Part shown: positions 1 to 12,539 of the stretch, one piece after another
How the letters are laid out: each line of letters begins with the position of its first letter
Numbering within the stretch: position 1 is the first letter of the stretch
Origin: Amanita rubescens
Lineage: Eukaryota > Basidiomycota > Agaricomycetes > Agaricales > Amanitaceae
Direction: 5' to 3'
NCBI GenBank assembly: GCA_015039365.1
Contig: WION01000212.1
Location: 1 to 64,000 of the forward strand
Length of the DNA stretch: 64,000 nucleotides
The notes under the pieces: model-generated
Seen by the model: only the letters and a program-made list of their open reading frames with translations
Database searches by the model: none
What the model was told of the DNA's origin: nothing
Made by a program: the position numbers and the translations under genes

Positions 1-965
1 TTTTATCTGTCTTCTACTCGCATTCATCCAGGTGGCAGGATGTATCTCTCTATTTGTATGACACTCGGTCGTTGTCACTTCCACAACTGAAGACACCCCT
101 CTTGCGGTCATTCGATCTCGCAGGACTCATGGATTATAAACCGATCCGTTTCCCGTTCAGAGAGAGTCCGCATCTCACCCGGTTATCATGGCCATTCGCA
201 CTCGACGCATCCAAGAACCCGCAAGTTCCTTGGCGTCAAATTTCTTACCTAAGCATTTCAAATGGAATGACGCTTTTCTCTGTGTTGGAAACAATACGCT
301 TGTGTCCGCAGCTGGAGGAATTTACAGTAGACTGTTCCGGTTCCGACGAGGCCGATGAGGTTGCAAATCTCCCTCATGAGCCCATAGTGAAGAACCGTCG
401 TTTACGGAAACTGAAACTTCATGTCTACGAAGATTGCAGCTCAATGTTGGACTCGATGATGTTACCAGCGCTGGAAGAATTCAATCTTCACTTTCCAGAA
501 GTTGACGGTGACTTCTATACCTCTGTGCAACAATCACTTTTGGACTTCCTCACGCGCTCCAACTGCAAGTTGAAGAAATTGGGACTTAGCGATTGTAAAT
601 TCAGTGCCGACGAGTTTATAGAGTGCCTTGAACACAAGGCGTCTGAAACCATCCGGGAACTGAGAATTGGAGAATGGCCCAAGTTGACCGACGATGTGCT
701 TCTTTGGCTTACATATCCCCCATCTTCCCCTGCATCTCACATACTATTACCCAAGCTGACACAATTGACACTTGAATATTGTCTGGATACGTCACCCGGA
801 CTTCTAGGAGAAATGGTCTCTTCGCGGTATTATCCAGAGACAAACGAAGTGGAGAAATTGGACGATTTGGTACTTTCACTGCAGGAGCTGGACGAGGAGG
901 ATGAAACGATCATCCAAGATATGGTTGCAGATGGACTTAATGCAAAGATTGACATCTTGTCGTGA
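1..965 (+). CDS. F-box/LRR-like protein, C-terminal part (5' end outside window)
   Basis: The frame is open from the first base of the window to the TGA at 963-965, so the N-terminus lies upstream. The first visible residues include SHSSRWQDVSL, the stretch that in basidiomycete F-box proteins follows the F-box and an early leucine-rich part. After it come irregular leucine-rich segments, for example at about residues 100-115 and 180-200 of the visible part. The tail is acidic and ends in DGLNAKIDILS. Family knowledge: such proteins are presumed SCF ubiquitin-ligase substrate receptors and form very large families in Agaricomycetes. The F-box itself is not in view, so the assignment rests on the post-F-box motif and the LRR-like pattern. 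No neighbour helps to define a substrate. Confidence 0.6.
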   Translation, partial: LSVFYSHSSRWQDVSLYLYDTRSLSLPQLKTPLLRSFDLAGLMDYKPIRFPFRESPHLTRLSWPFALDASKNPQVPWRQISYLSISNGMTLFSVLETIRLCPQLEEFTVDCSGSDEADEVANLPHEPIVKNRRLRKLKLHVYEDCSSMLDSMMLPALEEFNLHFPEVDGDFYTSVQQSLLDFLTRSNCKLKKLGLSDCKFSADEFIECLEHKASETIRELRIGEWPKLTDDVLLWLTYPPSSPASHILLPKLTQLTLEYCLDTSPGLLGEMVSSRYYPETNEVEKLDDLVLSLQELDEEDETIIQDMVADGLNAKIDILS

Positions 966-2745
966 CGTCGATGTCGAAACTGAAGTTTCCGTAGTTGGCA
1001 GCAACTGTGCACTTTTCGATCGTGATCACTTATCCCTTATCCATACCCTGGCGTCTGGTATTTACCATCGATTAGCATATTGTTGTCATTACGTAGGTTG
1101 GATAGTAAAAGGCCAAAAACCATTTAAAATGTCGGGTGTGTTCAAATTCATACCGTCTACGATAGACAAAAGTTACCATTACCAACTAGAGCCTTCGGGT
1201 GGGGAAGGGGTCGGTGTCTATGTAAGCTCTATGCGTCGGCCATTCAAATGCATGTCCGCGAATCAGCCCAAGTCGATGTGGTATCACTGTGCCCTCGGAA
1301 ATGCTTGCAACGGGCGGTGCGTATCCTCTTCTAAAATCAATTCATAAAGAGGCAGCATGCATGGGTCCCCGTGGGCTCGTGGGCCATAATCGATTCCAAA
1401 ACCACTGATGGTGTCATCGGAAGAGCGCTGAGGCAAGCCGCGCTGATCATGTTCAATCTGTCGTGAGAGATGATAAACATGAGTCATTTAATTTAGTTTT
1501 TTGCAACACACCCGAAAACGGTTCTTTACATAGGCCTTCCTTGAAACTTGAAAACAGGCGCGGGTTTCCATTTCCCCTTCAGCTTGTTCTTACCTGCATC
1601 CACCATTCCTTGCTCAGCTGGGTCCCGCGTGGGCCGTTACATGTTACAGCGCATCCGTAACCAACCAGTGGACGTGAACCTATAAACATATAACCTGTAG
1701 CCCCAGGTTCGTGTTGTGGTAGGCAATGTTTGCGCGTGTGCATGTTTGAATCTTTGATCTTTCCACATACGTCATTGAACTCATATATCACGGGATCCTC
1801 ATGACAGTTGACACTGACATGCGTCGCGAGTCCACATCATATGTTGCGAGCTGCCTAATAGGTCAACAAACGCTGGTCCGGATTGCAAATAACGGTGGCG
1901 TTAACATAAGGTTGATGGGTTAACAAATTCATTCCGTGAATGACGCTGAAAGAAAGAGTACAGCTTCGCACTTAGAATGGTTAGTGTCGTCGTGATGACA
2001 ACGAGAAACACTTACTAGCAGTGAATTGAAATTGAATCAACATGGGCTTGGGAAGAAGGGAACAACCCAAGCCTGCCAAGGACAGAAATCGGATATTGGA
2101 CGCTCCTGTCAGCGGGGAGTTCACAGGGTAAAAATTTCTGACCTTCCTTTGGCCGGCCATGGTGAAGTGGATTGGTGACGGTGACCAAATTCAACTTGAG
2201 AGTGAAATTGAACTTGCAGATATATTGAAACTATAACTGGATGTAGCAACGTTTGGAATTGAAATGAGATGTCTTCGGCGCAGGCGGCACAAGAGATTCC
2301 GAAAACTTAATCTCGGCAAGGAAGTCGGAGTCGCCAACCTAGGACTAGCCTCATCACTGGATCATCTATTATTACGGGATGGACCTGCCCGTTTTTCCCT
2401 TCACTTGGCTGGCTTCCATCATAAGCGTAAATGCATCATTTGCTTGACCAGACACGAAGGGCGATGGAGAAGAATAACCCCTCAGCGCGCAGAAGAGCGC
2501 TCTAATGTTTTTAAGCCCCAATCATGAAGGCCTGAATCAGAATGCAGGTCATTCTTTTTGTTTTGGATCCAATCGCACAACGGTTCGCAGGACTGAATGC
2601 AATCCGTAAGCGTGTAAGCGCCGAAAGCTTTCGAAATATAAATGAACCCTGACTCCATTCTTCCCTCATTCTTTTCCTCGACTGTCTCTATCTACCCCTT
2701 CGCTCGTTAGTATCGTGTCACTCCTTTATCTTCAATCCAAGGGTC
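966..2745. other. intergenic, no supported gene
   Basis: Only short ORFs without family signals or consistent introns are present. The last 100 bases before 2746 are CT-rich, as in many fungal core promoters, and belong to the following peptidase gene. Confidence 0.5.
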
Positions 2746-4252
2746 ATGTTAAACAAATCCGGCTTGGCTCTCTTTGTCACAGTGGCCCTTGCGGGATTCA
2801 CTGCTGCTCTTCCTCATTTCCAACACCATCGCAGGAACATAACGCCACTCACCACCATTTCCCTTGGCAAACGAAACACTTTGACACAGGATGACGGCAC
2901 GATCGACATGGAAAAAGCCACGCGTTCCGTTCTCAGGACCAAGAAGAAGCACGAGCAGAACCTCCTCAATCTTCAACGCAACTCAGTGCTCGGCCTGAAT
3001 TTGCCAGGAAATGTGCGTAATGCTTTTCGATTCGTACCCTCTTGACAGACATGGCCCTCAGACGATCGGCGACGTCGCTCACGTTCCACGTTCGGAAGAA
3101 CATTACAAGACTGGTTCAGAATCCCTGACGGACCAAGGGGTCGATTGGACCGGACCAATATCGATTGGTACCCCTAACCAGCCTTTCACCATTGACTTCG
3201 ACACCGGTTCGTCCGACCTCTGGGTCACTTCGTCTTCGTGCACCAGCAATCTCTGTAAAGGGAAGAAGAAATATGATCACGGTAAATCAAGTACGTCCAA
3301 GGTGGAATCCGGAACCTTTTCCATTCAATATAACGACAACTCGACCGTGAAGGGAGACGTATATACGGACACAGTAATCGTTGCGGGGATTAAAGTGAAG
3401 AACCAATATTTGGCTGCTGCTACAGAGATCTCTCCGATATTTCAAAATCAGGCAGAAGACGGGTTAGTACACCTCTCACCTTTTTCCCGCTAGATTGTTT
3501 GCTCATTCATGTTTCCTAGGCTCCTCGGCATGGCTTTCCCTTCCATCTCCAATCTCGGGAAACCTACTTTCATACAAACCGCTATGCAGCAAAAAGTCAT
3601 CTCCGGTGTCTTTGCCTTCTTTCTTGCTTCGACAGGGTCTGAACTCCACCTTGGCGGGACAAACTCAAAGTACTACTCTGATTCTATCGAATACCACCCG
3701 GTCGTCAATCTCGCAAACCAATCACAACCTTCGTTCTGGCAGATTGACAATGGCGAGATCGAGGTAAACGGACAGACTGTCGCATCATCTTTCAAGACGA
3801 TAATAGATAGCGGAACGACCATCATGTTCGGTCCTCCGGGACCGGTCAAGGGACTCTATGACAAGATGGGAGGTCAAGCAATGACTGGTCAAATGGCTGG
3901 GTTCTATGAATTCCCCTGCAACAGTACACCGAACGTTAGCTTCAAGTGGGGTGGGAAGGCGTGGGCGATTAGTGAAGCCAGGTGAGCGATTTCAGCTGTC
4001 GTACAAGACTTGATGTCCTGATTCGTTGCCTAGCTTCAATCTCGGCATGGTAAGCGCAGGAAGTTCGATGTGCGTCGGTGCGATTGCAGCAGAGAGCCTC
4101 CCCTTTGGAGACGACGTCTGGTTGTTGGGTGATTCGTAAGTTACGAACGCTGTCTTAAATTCGATACTAAATTGGTTGGTAGCTTCATGACGAACGTCTA
4201 TACTGTGTTCGATATGAACAAAAACCAAGTTGGGTTTGCGCAGCTTCGCTAG
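2746..4252 (+). CDS. secreted aspartic peptidase (family A1, pepsin-like)
   Basis: Five exons (2746-3012, 3062-3462, 3520-3981, 4034-4135, 4183-4252) join in one frame to 433 residues; every junction is GT-AG and in phase. A hydrophobic signal peptide (about residues 1-21, ending GFTAALP) is followed by a basic propeptide with KR and KKK sites (to about residue 115). The catalytic core has the first active-site motif DTGSS at about residue 136, the flap tyrosine in QYNDNST, the second active-site motif DSGTT at about residue 319, and the C-terminal signature WLLGDSFM..VYTVFD. All catalytic residues are intact and the length is normal for the family. The expected product is an acid protease acting outside the cell or in the vacuole on protein substrates. 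The first intron was placed at 3013-3061 because only that acceptor keeps phase. A degenerate relative lies at 47.3-48.8 kb. Confidence 0.93.
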
Positions 4253-5060
4253 AGAAATGTTTTGTTACTGTTCGTCCCTGCTGTTGCGTATAAGGTTTCA
4301 TGTGTTTTACCCGAACTCTGAATCGAACTCTATGGTGGACTGTACCTTTAAAACCTATATATAAGGATGTCCTTGGCTGGCTGACAGCAAAACTTTATGG
4401 CATACTTGAGAGGCTACGAGGAAATAATCACTCTTCGATTATAAAACTTTAGCATCCGCTACTAGATCTCCTTCAGCAGACATCAATATCATCCATGGAC
4501 GTACCGTGTCATGGTATAATAAGGGCCAACCGTTCTAGGGCAGCCGCGGACGTGAGCCAAAAGATTTGCCCCCGCTTCACACTCCGCTTCTCTCCGCCTC
4601 TTCCGAGTTACTTACATCCAATTTTGCTTAATACTCGTCTCGGACCTTGCTCCCCGCGCGTAGTGTCTCAAACATCGCAGCTCCATCCTGCTGACTCCTT
4701 AGAAGACTCAGGTATTGAGATTCTTTTTACCCGTCTCCATTTCAGATAATTGAACTTTTTGGGCAGGGTAGAATGAATAATCGAATACAAGGATTGCACG
4801 CGCAGCTGACATTTTGCTAAGCCATCTCTATGTTGTGGATTCACCGAGAGTCGCTTTACACATGAGCTTCTTGGAAGAGCTACTCTATGTCAATGACAAA
4901 TCCAGTTGGTATGTATTGATCCTGAACAACCGGACTTTCGCTTCTTATTAACGTCGACCTTGGCATAGTCCGGTTTTTTAAGCCCTGTCGCCGGTTTGCA
5001 GCCAACCTTTCCCTCTCCATCCATCCCTTTCTCGGAGCGCGAGGGTGACCTGCCTTAGCC
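4253..5060. other. intergenic, no supported gene
   Basis: The longest ORF here (4495-4749) lacks any recognisable domain, signal peptide or splice pattern. I see no repeat or RNA gene. Confidence 0.4.
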
Positions 5061-6033
5061 ATGAAATTCTCGTGGATTGTCGTCTCGACCGTCCTTCTAT
5101 GGTCAAACTTCGGAAGAGTACATGCGCAGCCGATAATATCCGACTCAATGCCTACACCATTAACCTCTATGACAAGGTTCGTTGGAAGGATCTTGCTCGC
5201 CTATTCTCAACGCTCATTCTTTTCGAAGCATAGCAAAGCCGACAATGGAAGTTGCATTTGAGAGTGAACGTGAACAGAACAGGATGTGAGTTCTGCTTCT
5301 CATGATATGCGAGGAAGCAGGATAACTAAATCGTCATTATGTTTTTTTCAGGACTAGTGAAAAAATGTCAGCAACTGTACAGGCTTTTACTGCCGAACGG
5401 TCTGATGAAGCACAACCCACGACTTCTCTGCTCTCTGTCGAAGCATCCAGTGTTCCAGAGCCTAGTATGAGCATAACCACACAAATATCAATGTCAATGC
5501 GGGGAGAGAGACAATGGCGTGTAGGCATAATTACAGGTGGATTGGCAGGCGGAATTGCAGTGTTGACGTTCGCGTCAATCATTGCTGTGCTTTGTCACAA
5601 AACCCTGCAGAAAAGGCGCAATGGGCAGGAAGGAAATAAATACAGGACGAAGGATCATGGGATGGATATCGATGACTACGACGATATTGATGGTGAGTGT
5701 TTTTTCGGATTCCCGATTAGCGAAAGGTGACAATCCCTTTATTTCTTCATAGACCAACAAGATACCATCGACTCTTCTCGAGAGCCGCGCCAGAGCGGTC
5801 CATCGCCGCAGTACTTGGCTGGGAATCATATTCCCGATGATGCGTTAACAGTCCAATCATTTGACGTCCCTCCCTGTTATGCCGTGGCCACTCTACATCG
5901 ATCGCTTGGCCCAAATCCCCCTTTCAACGATCATGAGTCAATTATAACAATATCGAGCTCCCGTAGCTCCGCATCTGCTCCCCCTGCGTATGGGCTGCCG
6001 GGATATGGAGACGTGGTTCTTTCAGCTAGATGA
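5061..6033 (+). CDS. single-pass (type I) membrane protein, Ser/Thr-rich ectodomain
   Basis: Exons 5061-5176, 5229-5285, 5352-5692 and 5753-6033 join in phase to 264 residues. Residues 1-24 form a signal peptide ending RVHAQ. A short Ser/Thr-rich stretch follows (AQPTTSLLSVEASS). The single transmembrane helix contains the small-residue run ITGGLAGGIAVLT and is stopped by KTLQKRR. The cytoplasmic tail starts with a very acidic block (DIDDYDDID) and ends PAYGLPGYGDVVLSAR. This arrangement (signal peptide, Ser/Thr-rich linker, glycine-containing TM, charged tail) is common among fungal cell-surface sensor-like proteins. No WSC or other defined ectodomain is present, so the function is unknown. 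Splice sites carry the model; the second exon is only 57 nt and is the least certain part. Confidence 0.7.
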
Positions 6034-6487
6034 AGGAGATTTTTTCATGCCTCTACCTTTCGAAAAGAGCGTACCAGGCACCCTTCATTTCCGGCGAGCA
6101 CCGGGACTTATATGTATCTTCTTTTTTTGGGCTTTTGGTTGTCATGAAATGGGTTATAAAGTTGTTTTATGATTGTTTTTAAGTAAAATTAAAACCACAC
6201 AGATCGAAGCGCCAGTCAGCGCGAGTTGCGTACAAATTTATGTTTGTATACGCACTTTATGTGCCGCATTTTCCTTGTCTTTCCCGCTCGCCTTGATGCG
6301 TCCTGTAATGATCTGCTCCGGCTCCGATCTGTATATTGACGAAGTACGATAAAAGAGCCTTGCGCATTTGTAGACGTTACGATGATACGAACGTAATAGT
6401 CGATAAAGAGATCATACTGAAGCGAAGAGAATGGCCTAAGCCAGAGTCTGCGCCTTCTCATCTTACGCTCACACCTCCGACGTGCCT

Positions 6488-6974
6488 CAAGCATGTCCGA
6501 CGCTTAACCCGACTTACCTGTCTCTGCAGCCATTCTCCGTGCGTCCATCCACTCTATTCGTCACCTTTGTCTTATGACTCGTTTGCGTCTCAGGCCGATA
6601 CCGCCTGCAAGCTCCCTTGAGCCACCCCCCGCACCCTTCTTTGCCTCGCGCACGGCCATATGCCATAAGGACCGGAAAATGGGAGAGGCGATCGCTGAGG
6701 GCTCTCTCTTACTTTCCACATACATACCACCAACCCTCTGCATGCATATCCGCAAATCACCCTGTCTCGGAACCGTCTCTGCCCTTCACAGTTTCTCACC
6801 AACGCTTCTCATCGCGGGCATTGGGTCGCTTGGGCAAGTGCTTCCCTTCTTCCGTCAGTGGTCAAGCTACGGTCCTGCTCTCGTCGCCAGTACATCCAAC
6901 TTCAAGGGAGCCCATCCAAGCCCTACTATCCCGTCGTTCAGCATTTGAATGTAAACATGTTTAAAGATATTTAG
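6488..6974 (+). repeat. dispersed repeat, copy A (~0.49 kb)
   Basis: This stretch matches 20214-20780 in the same orientation, beginning at AGCATGTCCGACGCTTA and ending at TTTAAAGATATTTAG. Copy B has two extra short insertions. Identity looks high by eye. No ORF is conserved between the copies, so it is probably a non-coding mobile element or a duplicated segment. Together the two copies bracket the NLR pair. Confidence 0.8.
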
Positions 6975-7029
6975 TCACTCGAGCTGGAGTTGACTATGTA
7001 ATATAAAGCGCGCCACGCTACCACTATTT

Positions 7030-7830
7030 TAGCTGATCCATATTAAAGCTAATTTAACAATCCTGTGTTTAAAACGACTAAAACGACTTGATTGACAACA
7101 AAAGGCCAAAAAATGTAAAACAAAAAATCTTCGTATGGTGCCGCGTCGTACACGAGGCCTGAAAACGCAGCGGTTGATAAACCCGCAAAGTTCGTCGTGA
7201 AAAGGGTGTATCCTGCAAGAATAAGGAGTGCTGGGGGTTTGAGTGACATTTCCCATGATGTTTCAGGTCCTGGTGCGGGTGGAGGCGATATAGCAGAGAT
7301 GGTTAAAACTTAACCGCGATCATTTCAACGATTTTGCTTGCACCCGCACAAGAAACCGCCCAGTGCGGTGTACCATTTCACCTTCACTTCCTCGTTTGGC
7401 ACTGGGATGTGTTGAATGTTTCTCGTCCGAGACGGTGCTGACGAGAGCGACTCTGTGCTTTCAAGTGCGGGCGGAGGGAAGGATGGTGGGGAAGCGCTGG
7501 GGGCCTGTAGTTCGGCTGAAGTAGCTCACTTCCACTGCTCAGTGTAACTGTGCTGCTGGAGGCGCTGAGGCTGCGCGGGTGCGAACGGGGCGTATCATAA
7601 ACAGGCGGTTCAACCTGACATAGAACGATTGCCAGAGCGTCGTGTCTGCCCTATCATGATGAGAGGAAGAATCCCGGCGCATTCCCGGGCCGCAGGACAC
7701 TTTGACCTGTTTCAACGGCGGTGTACAATAGGACCATTCCTTTTCATATGCGATTGATTGTTGATTGTGGCGGGCCGGAGGGAAGGATGCAATACTACAC
7801 AGAAAGCCTTCACCGTATTGGCACAGCATA
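7030..7830 (-). pseudogene. possible gene remnant with hydrophobic C-terminus
   Basis: On the minus strand several stretches look coding but fall in different frames. One contains PPVYDTPRSHPRSLSASSS (about 7560-7600 downward). Another contains RNIQHIPVPNEEVKVKWYT (about 7380-7440). A third is a 66-residue hydrophobic segment ending in NTGLLN at 7049. I could not join them with clean splice sites. This suggests either an unrecognised multi-exon membrane-protein gene or a decayed one. No family is assigned. Confidence 0.3.
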
Positions 7831-8220
7831 ACTGAGTTTGAATCGACCTACTGCTTTTAGTGATTCGTGATCTACTGCATTTAGAAGAAGCGTGACCCAG
7901 CTGCAGGCTGCAACGTCCGTTGCACGGTGCCTCTTACCCGTCTCCGTGAATCTAATCTCACTACATTGCGCAACCCAGATACCACCCAAACTCACAGAAG
8001 CACCTCAGATTCTCTTTTCATATGTGATTGATTGTTGATGGTGTGGGTTGCATCCCATCTGCCGGACTAAGCCGAGAGCCATTTTCCACGAAGTTCCATA
8101 TGGCATGTGACATGTGACATCTTTCTTCTTGACCTACATCATTCATCACACAACACCAGGTACCCTCATTTCCGTCTAGTCTCAATCCCATACATGATTC
8201 TTTCATAGGCTGTGATCACC

Positions 8221-11200
8221 ATGTCACCAGATCCACCTCAGGTAGTGGATACTAGCATCTTTGCTGGATACCAGAACATTCTTATTAAGGATAGTGAATT
8301 CATGGAGGTATTGTGTTTCAGCATTGTTTCACCTGGATCTTGTCAATAATGAAGACTCATAGATCAACATCAACTACTTTTCTAACACTAATCTACCTCC
8401 TTTGCCTCCCATTAAACATTCTAGTACTTTCTTTACAGGCCAACATAAGTACTTGCAGAAATTGAAGGATCACTATACCCCCCAAGTTCAAGGACAGAGG
8501 AAATTTTTCCTAATGCATGGTTTAGGTGGCATTGGCAAAACTCAGATTTGCCTTAAATTTATTGAAGAAAATCCTGACTTGTGAGCATTTTGAACATTAG
8601 TATAGTAATTCAACATAACTGACCTACATATGCAAGGTTCTCTGACATATTCTGGATTGATGCTTCTACAGAGAAAACCATTGAATTTGTACTCACACAA
8701 ATATCTTCAACCTACAGGACTTCACCAGATGATAAACCCTCAGCCAGATCTGCTCTTGATTGGATTTCTGAAAAGCCCAACTGTTTGATTGTGTATGATA
8801 GAGCAGATGGACATTTCTCAGTAGTTGAGAAGTTCCTCCCACCAGGGAATGGTGGAAATGTCATGATAACAAGTAGGAATATTGGGTTGAAGAGATTGAG
8901 CAAGAATTCAATGGAGATTCATGGCATGGAAGATGAAGATGCTACTTCCTTACTTTTGAAGTCAGCCATGCTGGATGAGGCAGACAATGATATCTATAAT
9001 CTTGCCCAGCAGCTTGTGTCACAATTGGATGGAATCCCTCTTGCCATTGACCAAGCAGGAGCATATATGCATTCCTGTGGTTGCAGTATTAATGGTTATC
9101 TGGAAATGTACACAAGTTACAAGGACAAACTAATGAGGGATACTCCAGGATTTGAGGGAGCTTCAGATTATGGGAAATCTACATACAGGACATGGGACAT
9201 GTCCATGAAAAAGATGGAGGATATGGCTGCAAGAGATGGTTCACAAGAATCTGTTGGAGCACAAAGTGCCATCAAGCTCTTGAGGATCTTTGCTTTCCTA
9301 GATCATGCCAATATACCAGAAGAGTTATTCAAAAATGCTGCTGAGAACTACATGAAAAGAAATATTGGGGATGATGTGTATTTCTCATCATCATTGAGTT
9401 TGTTGAATGATGAAACTGTGTTCATGGGAAAAGATAGGGAGTGGGACAAATTACAGTTTCTACATGGCATCCAGATTTTACTCTCATTCTCCTTTGTCAG
9501 GAGTCATAATCACCTGTATTCCATGCATCTACTAGTAAATGCCTGGAGTAGGAACTGCATATCAAAATCAGAAGTAACCAATCACTATTACAGAGCAAGA
9601 GCACTGTTGTCCTGTTCAATAGGTGTTGACAGGAATACTGATAATTATGAATTCTGTCAATCACTTGCACCACACATAAGGTCAAACTTGTTGCATGGGT
9701 TGGAATTAAAATTGAACAGCTACCATGATGATCAATATACAGCATTTGCACTTGTATTTAAACGTGTTGGGAGCTGGGATGAGGAAGAGCAATTGTTACA
9801 TGTTGCAGTTCATCAAAGAAAGATAAAGTTTGGAATGGACCACATAAACACACTTGTCAGCATGGCCAAATTGGCATCATCATACAGGAATCAAGGAAGG
9901 TGGGATGAGGCAGAGAAGCTTCACATGGATGTGATGAATGCAAGGAAAACCAAGCTTGGGTCAGACCACCCAGACACTCTCACCAGCATGGTCAACTTGG
10001 CATCAACATACTGTAATCAGGGAAGGTGGCATGAGGCAGAGAAGCTTCAGATAGCTGCAATGAACACATTCAAAACAAAGCTTGGACTTGACCATCCATC
10101 CACTCTTACCAGCATGGCCAATTTGGCATTAACATACTCAAATCAGGGAAGGTGGCATGAGGCAGAGAAGCTTCAGATAGATGTGATGAATGCAAGAAAA
10201 ACCAAGCTTGAGTCAGACCATCCAGACACTCTCACCAATATGGCCAATTTGGCATCAACATACTGTAATCAGGGAAGGTGGGATGAGGCACAAAAACTTC
10301 AGATAATTGTGATGAATGCATTCAAAACAAAGCTTGGATCTGACCATCCATCCACTCTCACAAGCATGGTCAATTTGGCATCAACATACAGGAGTCAGGG
10401 AAGGTGGGATGAGGCAAAGAAGCTTCAGATAGATGTGATTGATGCAAGAAAAACAAAACTTGGATCAGAGCATCCAGACACTCTCACCAGTGTGTCCAGT
10501 TTGGCATCAACATTCTGGAAAGAGGGAAGGTGGGATGAAGCAGAGAAGCTTCAAATGGATGTGCTGAATTTAAGAAAAACAAAGCTTGGATCAGACCACC
10601 CATCCACTCTCACCAGCATGGCCAATTTGGCATCAACATACAGCAAACAAGGAAGGTGGTACAAGGCAGAGAAGCTTCAAATGGATGTGATGGATGCATT
10701 CAAAACAAAGCTTGGCCCAGAGCACCCAAAAGTTCTTGTCAGCATGACCAATTTGGCATCAACATACAGAAATCAGGGAAGATGGCATCAGGCAGAGAAG
10801 CTTGAGATGGATGTGATGAATGCAAGAAAAACCAAGCTTGGATCAGATCACCCATCTATTCTCACCAACATGGCCAATTTGGCATTAACATACTCAAATC
10901 AGGGAAGGTGGCATGAGGCAGAGAAGCTTGAGATGGATGTGATGAATGCAAGGAAAACAAAGCTTGGATCAGATCACCCATCCACTCTCACCAGCATGGC
11001 CAACTTGGCATCAACATACTGTAATCAGGGAAGGTGGCATGAGGCAGAGAAGCTTCAGATAGATGTGGTGAATGCAAGACAAACAAAGCTTGGATCAGAC
11101 CACCCATCCACTCTCACCAGCATGGCCAATTTGGCATTAATATACTGGAATCAGAGAAGGTGGGATGAGGCAGAGAAGCTTCAAATAGATGTGACAGATG

Positions 11201-11892
11201 CATTCAAAACAAAGCTTGGATCAGACCACCCATCCACTCTCACCAGCATGGCCAATTTGGCATCAACATACTTGAATCAGGGGATGTGGGATGAGGCAGA
11301 GAATCTTCAGATGAATGTGATGAATGTATCCAAAACAAAGCTTGGATCAGACCACCCAGACACTCTTGTCAGCATGGGAAATTTGGCAACAACATACTGG
11401 AATCAGGGAAGGTGGGATGAGGCAGAGAAGATTGAGATGGATGTGATGAATGCATTCAAAGCAAAGCTTGGATCAGATCATCCATCCACTCTCACCAGCA
11501 TGGCCAACTTGGCATTAACATACAGGAAACAGGGAAGGTGGAATGAGGCAGAGAAGCTCAACATGGATGTGATGAGTGTAAGAAAAACCAAGCTTGGATT
11601 GGATCACCCATCCACTATCACCAGCATGGCCAATTTGGCTTCAGCATACAGGAATCAGGGAAGGTGGGATGAGGCAAGGAAACTTCACATGGATGTAATG
11701 AATGCAAGAAAAACCAAGCTTGGATCAGACCACCCATCTGCTCCCACCAGCATGACCAATTTGGCATCAGATCAGGGAAGGTGGAATGAAGCAAAGAAGC
11801 TTCAGATGGATGTGATTCAAAATGCAAGCTTGGAAGGAACATGTGGGAACAAAGGACAGAAGTTGAATGAGGGAGACTGGAGTCAGATGTGA
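8221..11892 (+). CDS. NLR1: NB-ARC/TPR STAND protein
   Basis: Exons 8221-8307, 8363-8580 and 8637-11892 join in phase to 1186 residues. The short first exon carries the motif IFAGYQNILIKDSEFMEI shared with the other two NLRs here. The nucleotide-binding domain follows: P-loop GLGGIGKT at residues 82-89, a Walker B-like segment LIVYDRADG, the sensor-like ITSRN, the GIPLAIDQAGAYM motif, and a winged-helix MHLLV motif. From about residue 510 there are 15 full and one partial 42-residue TPR units of the type NLASTYxNQGRWDEAEKLQ. Known for the class: NTP-driven oligomerisation after ligand recognition by the repeats, acting in fungal nonself recognition or cell death. The C-terminus looks frameshifted: after about 11850 the homologous ending continues in another frame to about 12010. 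Gene and flanks are strongly CpG-depleted, yet the ORF is open. Confidence 0.9.
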
Positions 11893-12539
11893 TAAATGCC
11901 ACAAAAGTGAAGTTCAAATCAGGCCATCTGGATGCAGGTCTCACTGGTATCACTGACCAAGCCCCAGTCCCCTTCCAATCAAGTTCTTCTTCAGCAAGAT
12001 CATAACCAACCTGCAAACATGGTAAAATTAAGCATGCTGACCTTTGTCACATAGGTTACTCTTACTCCTAGGTGTGTTACCATTTAACACCATGGTATTC
12101 TATTATTGCACACCAACTCCCACTATGTACAGTTTCAACCTGTTCTTTGATGTAGCCTGTTTTGTAGTATGCCCAATTTCAATTGTGTTTTTTCAATATC
12201 ATATACATACATATGTACATATGTGGATACCCCTAGTCCATTAGCAAGTGTACAACTTGTTTCCAACTGTGTGGTTCTTGAAACTGTGCCCACTGATAAG
12301 TCACTTCACTGACAACACTACCCTTTATATATCAGGTACATGCCTCAGTGGTAGATTTATATATAGCCAATAACCAACAATGTAAACCAAGTGTCCCAGC
12401 ATTGCACCAGAATTCCACATGGGATTTAATGCATGAACCTCACCTCAGTTCATGACAGTGTATATACACATGGAATCATTGAATAAGTACATACCCAGTC
12501 ATTCAACATTGACAATAGAGCACTTTTGTGCAGACATAT
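11893..12539. other. NLR1 3' flank, CpG-poor, no gene
   Basis: The first ~120 bases read as the out-of-frame continuation of the NLR1 C-terminus (FKSGHLDAGLTG, then PVPFQSSSSS). The rest is AT-rich and has no ORF of note. Homology to the sequence downstream of the tetraspanin gene begins near 12540. Confidence 0.5.

Noticed and set aside
2264..2527. 87-codon basic ORF before the aspartic peptidase
   Set aside because: No domain, no splice logic, unremarkable composition for a chance ORF.
6574..6948. 124-codon ORF inside repeat copy A as a transposase or gene
   Set aside because: The frame is not conserved in copy B, which has different indels, and no motif is present.
9860..11830. Regular ~126-bp DNA repeats resembling a satellite or CRISPR-like array
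   Set aside because: The units are in-frame 42-codon TPR repeats of an NLR gene without distinct spacers.
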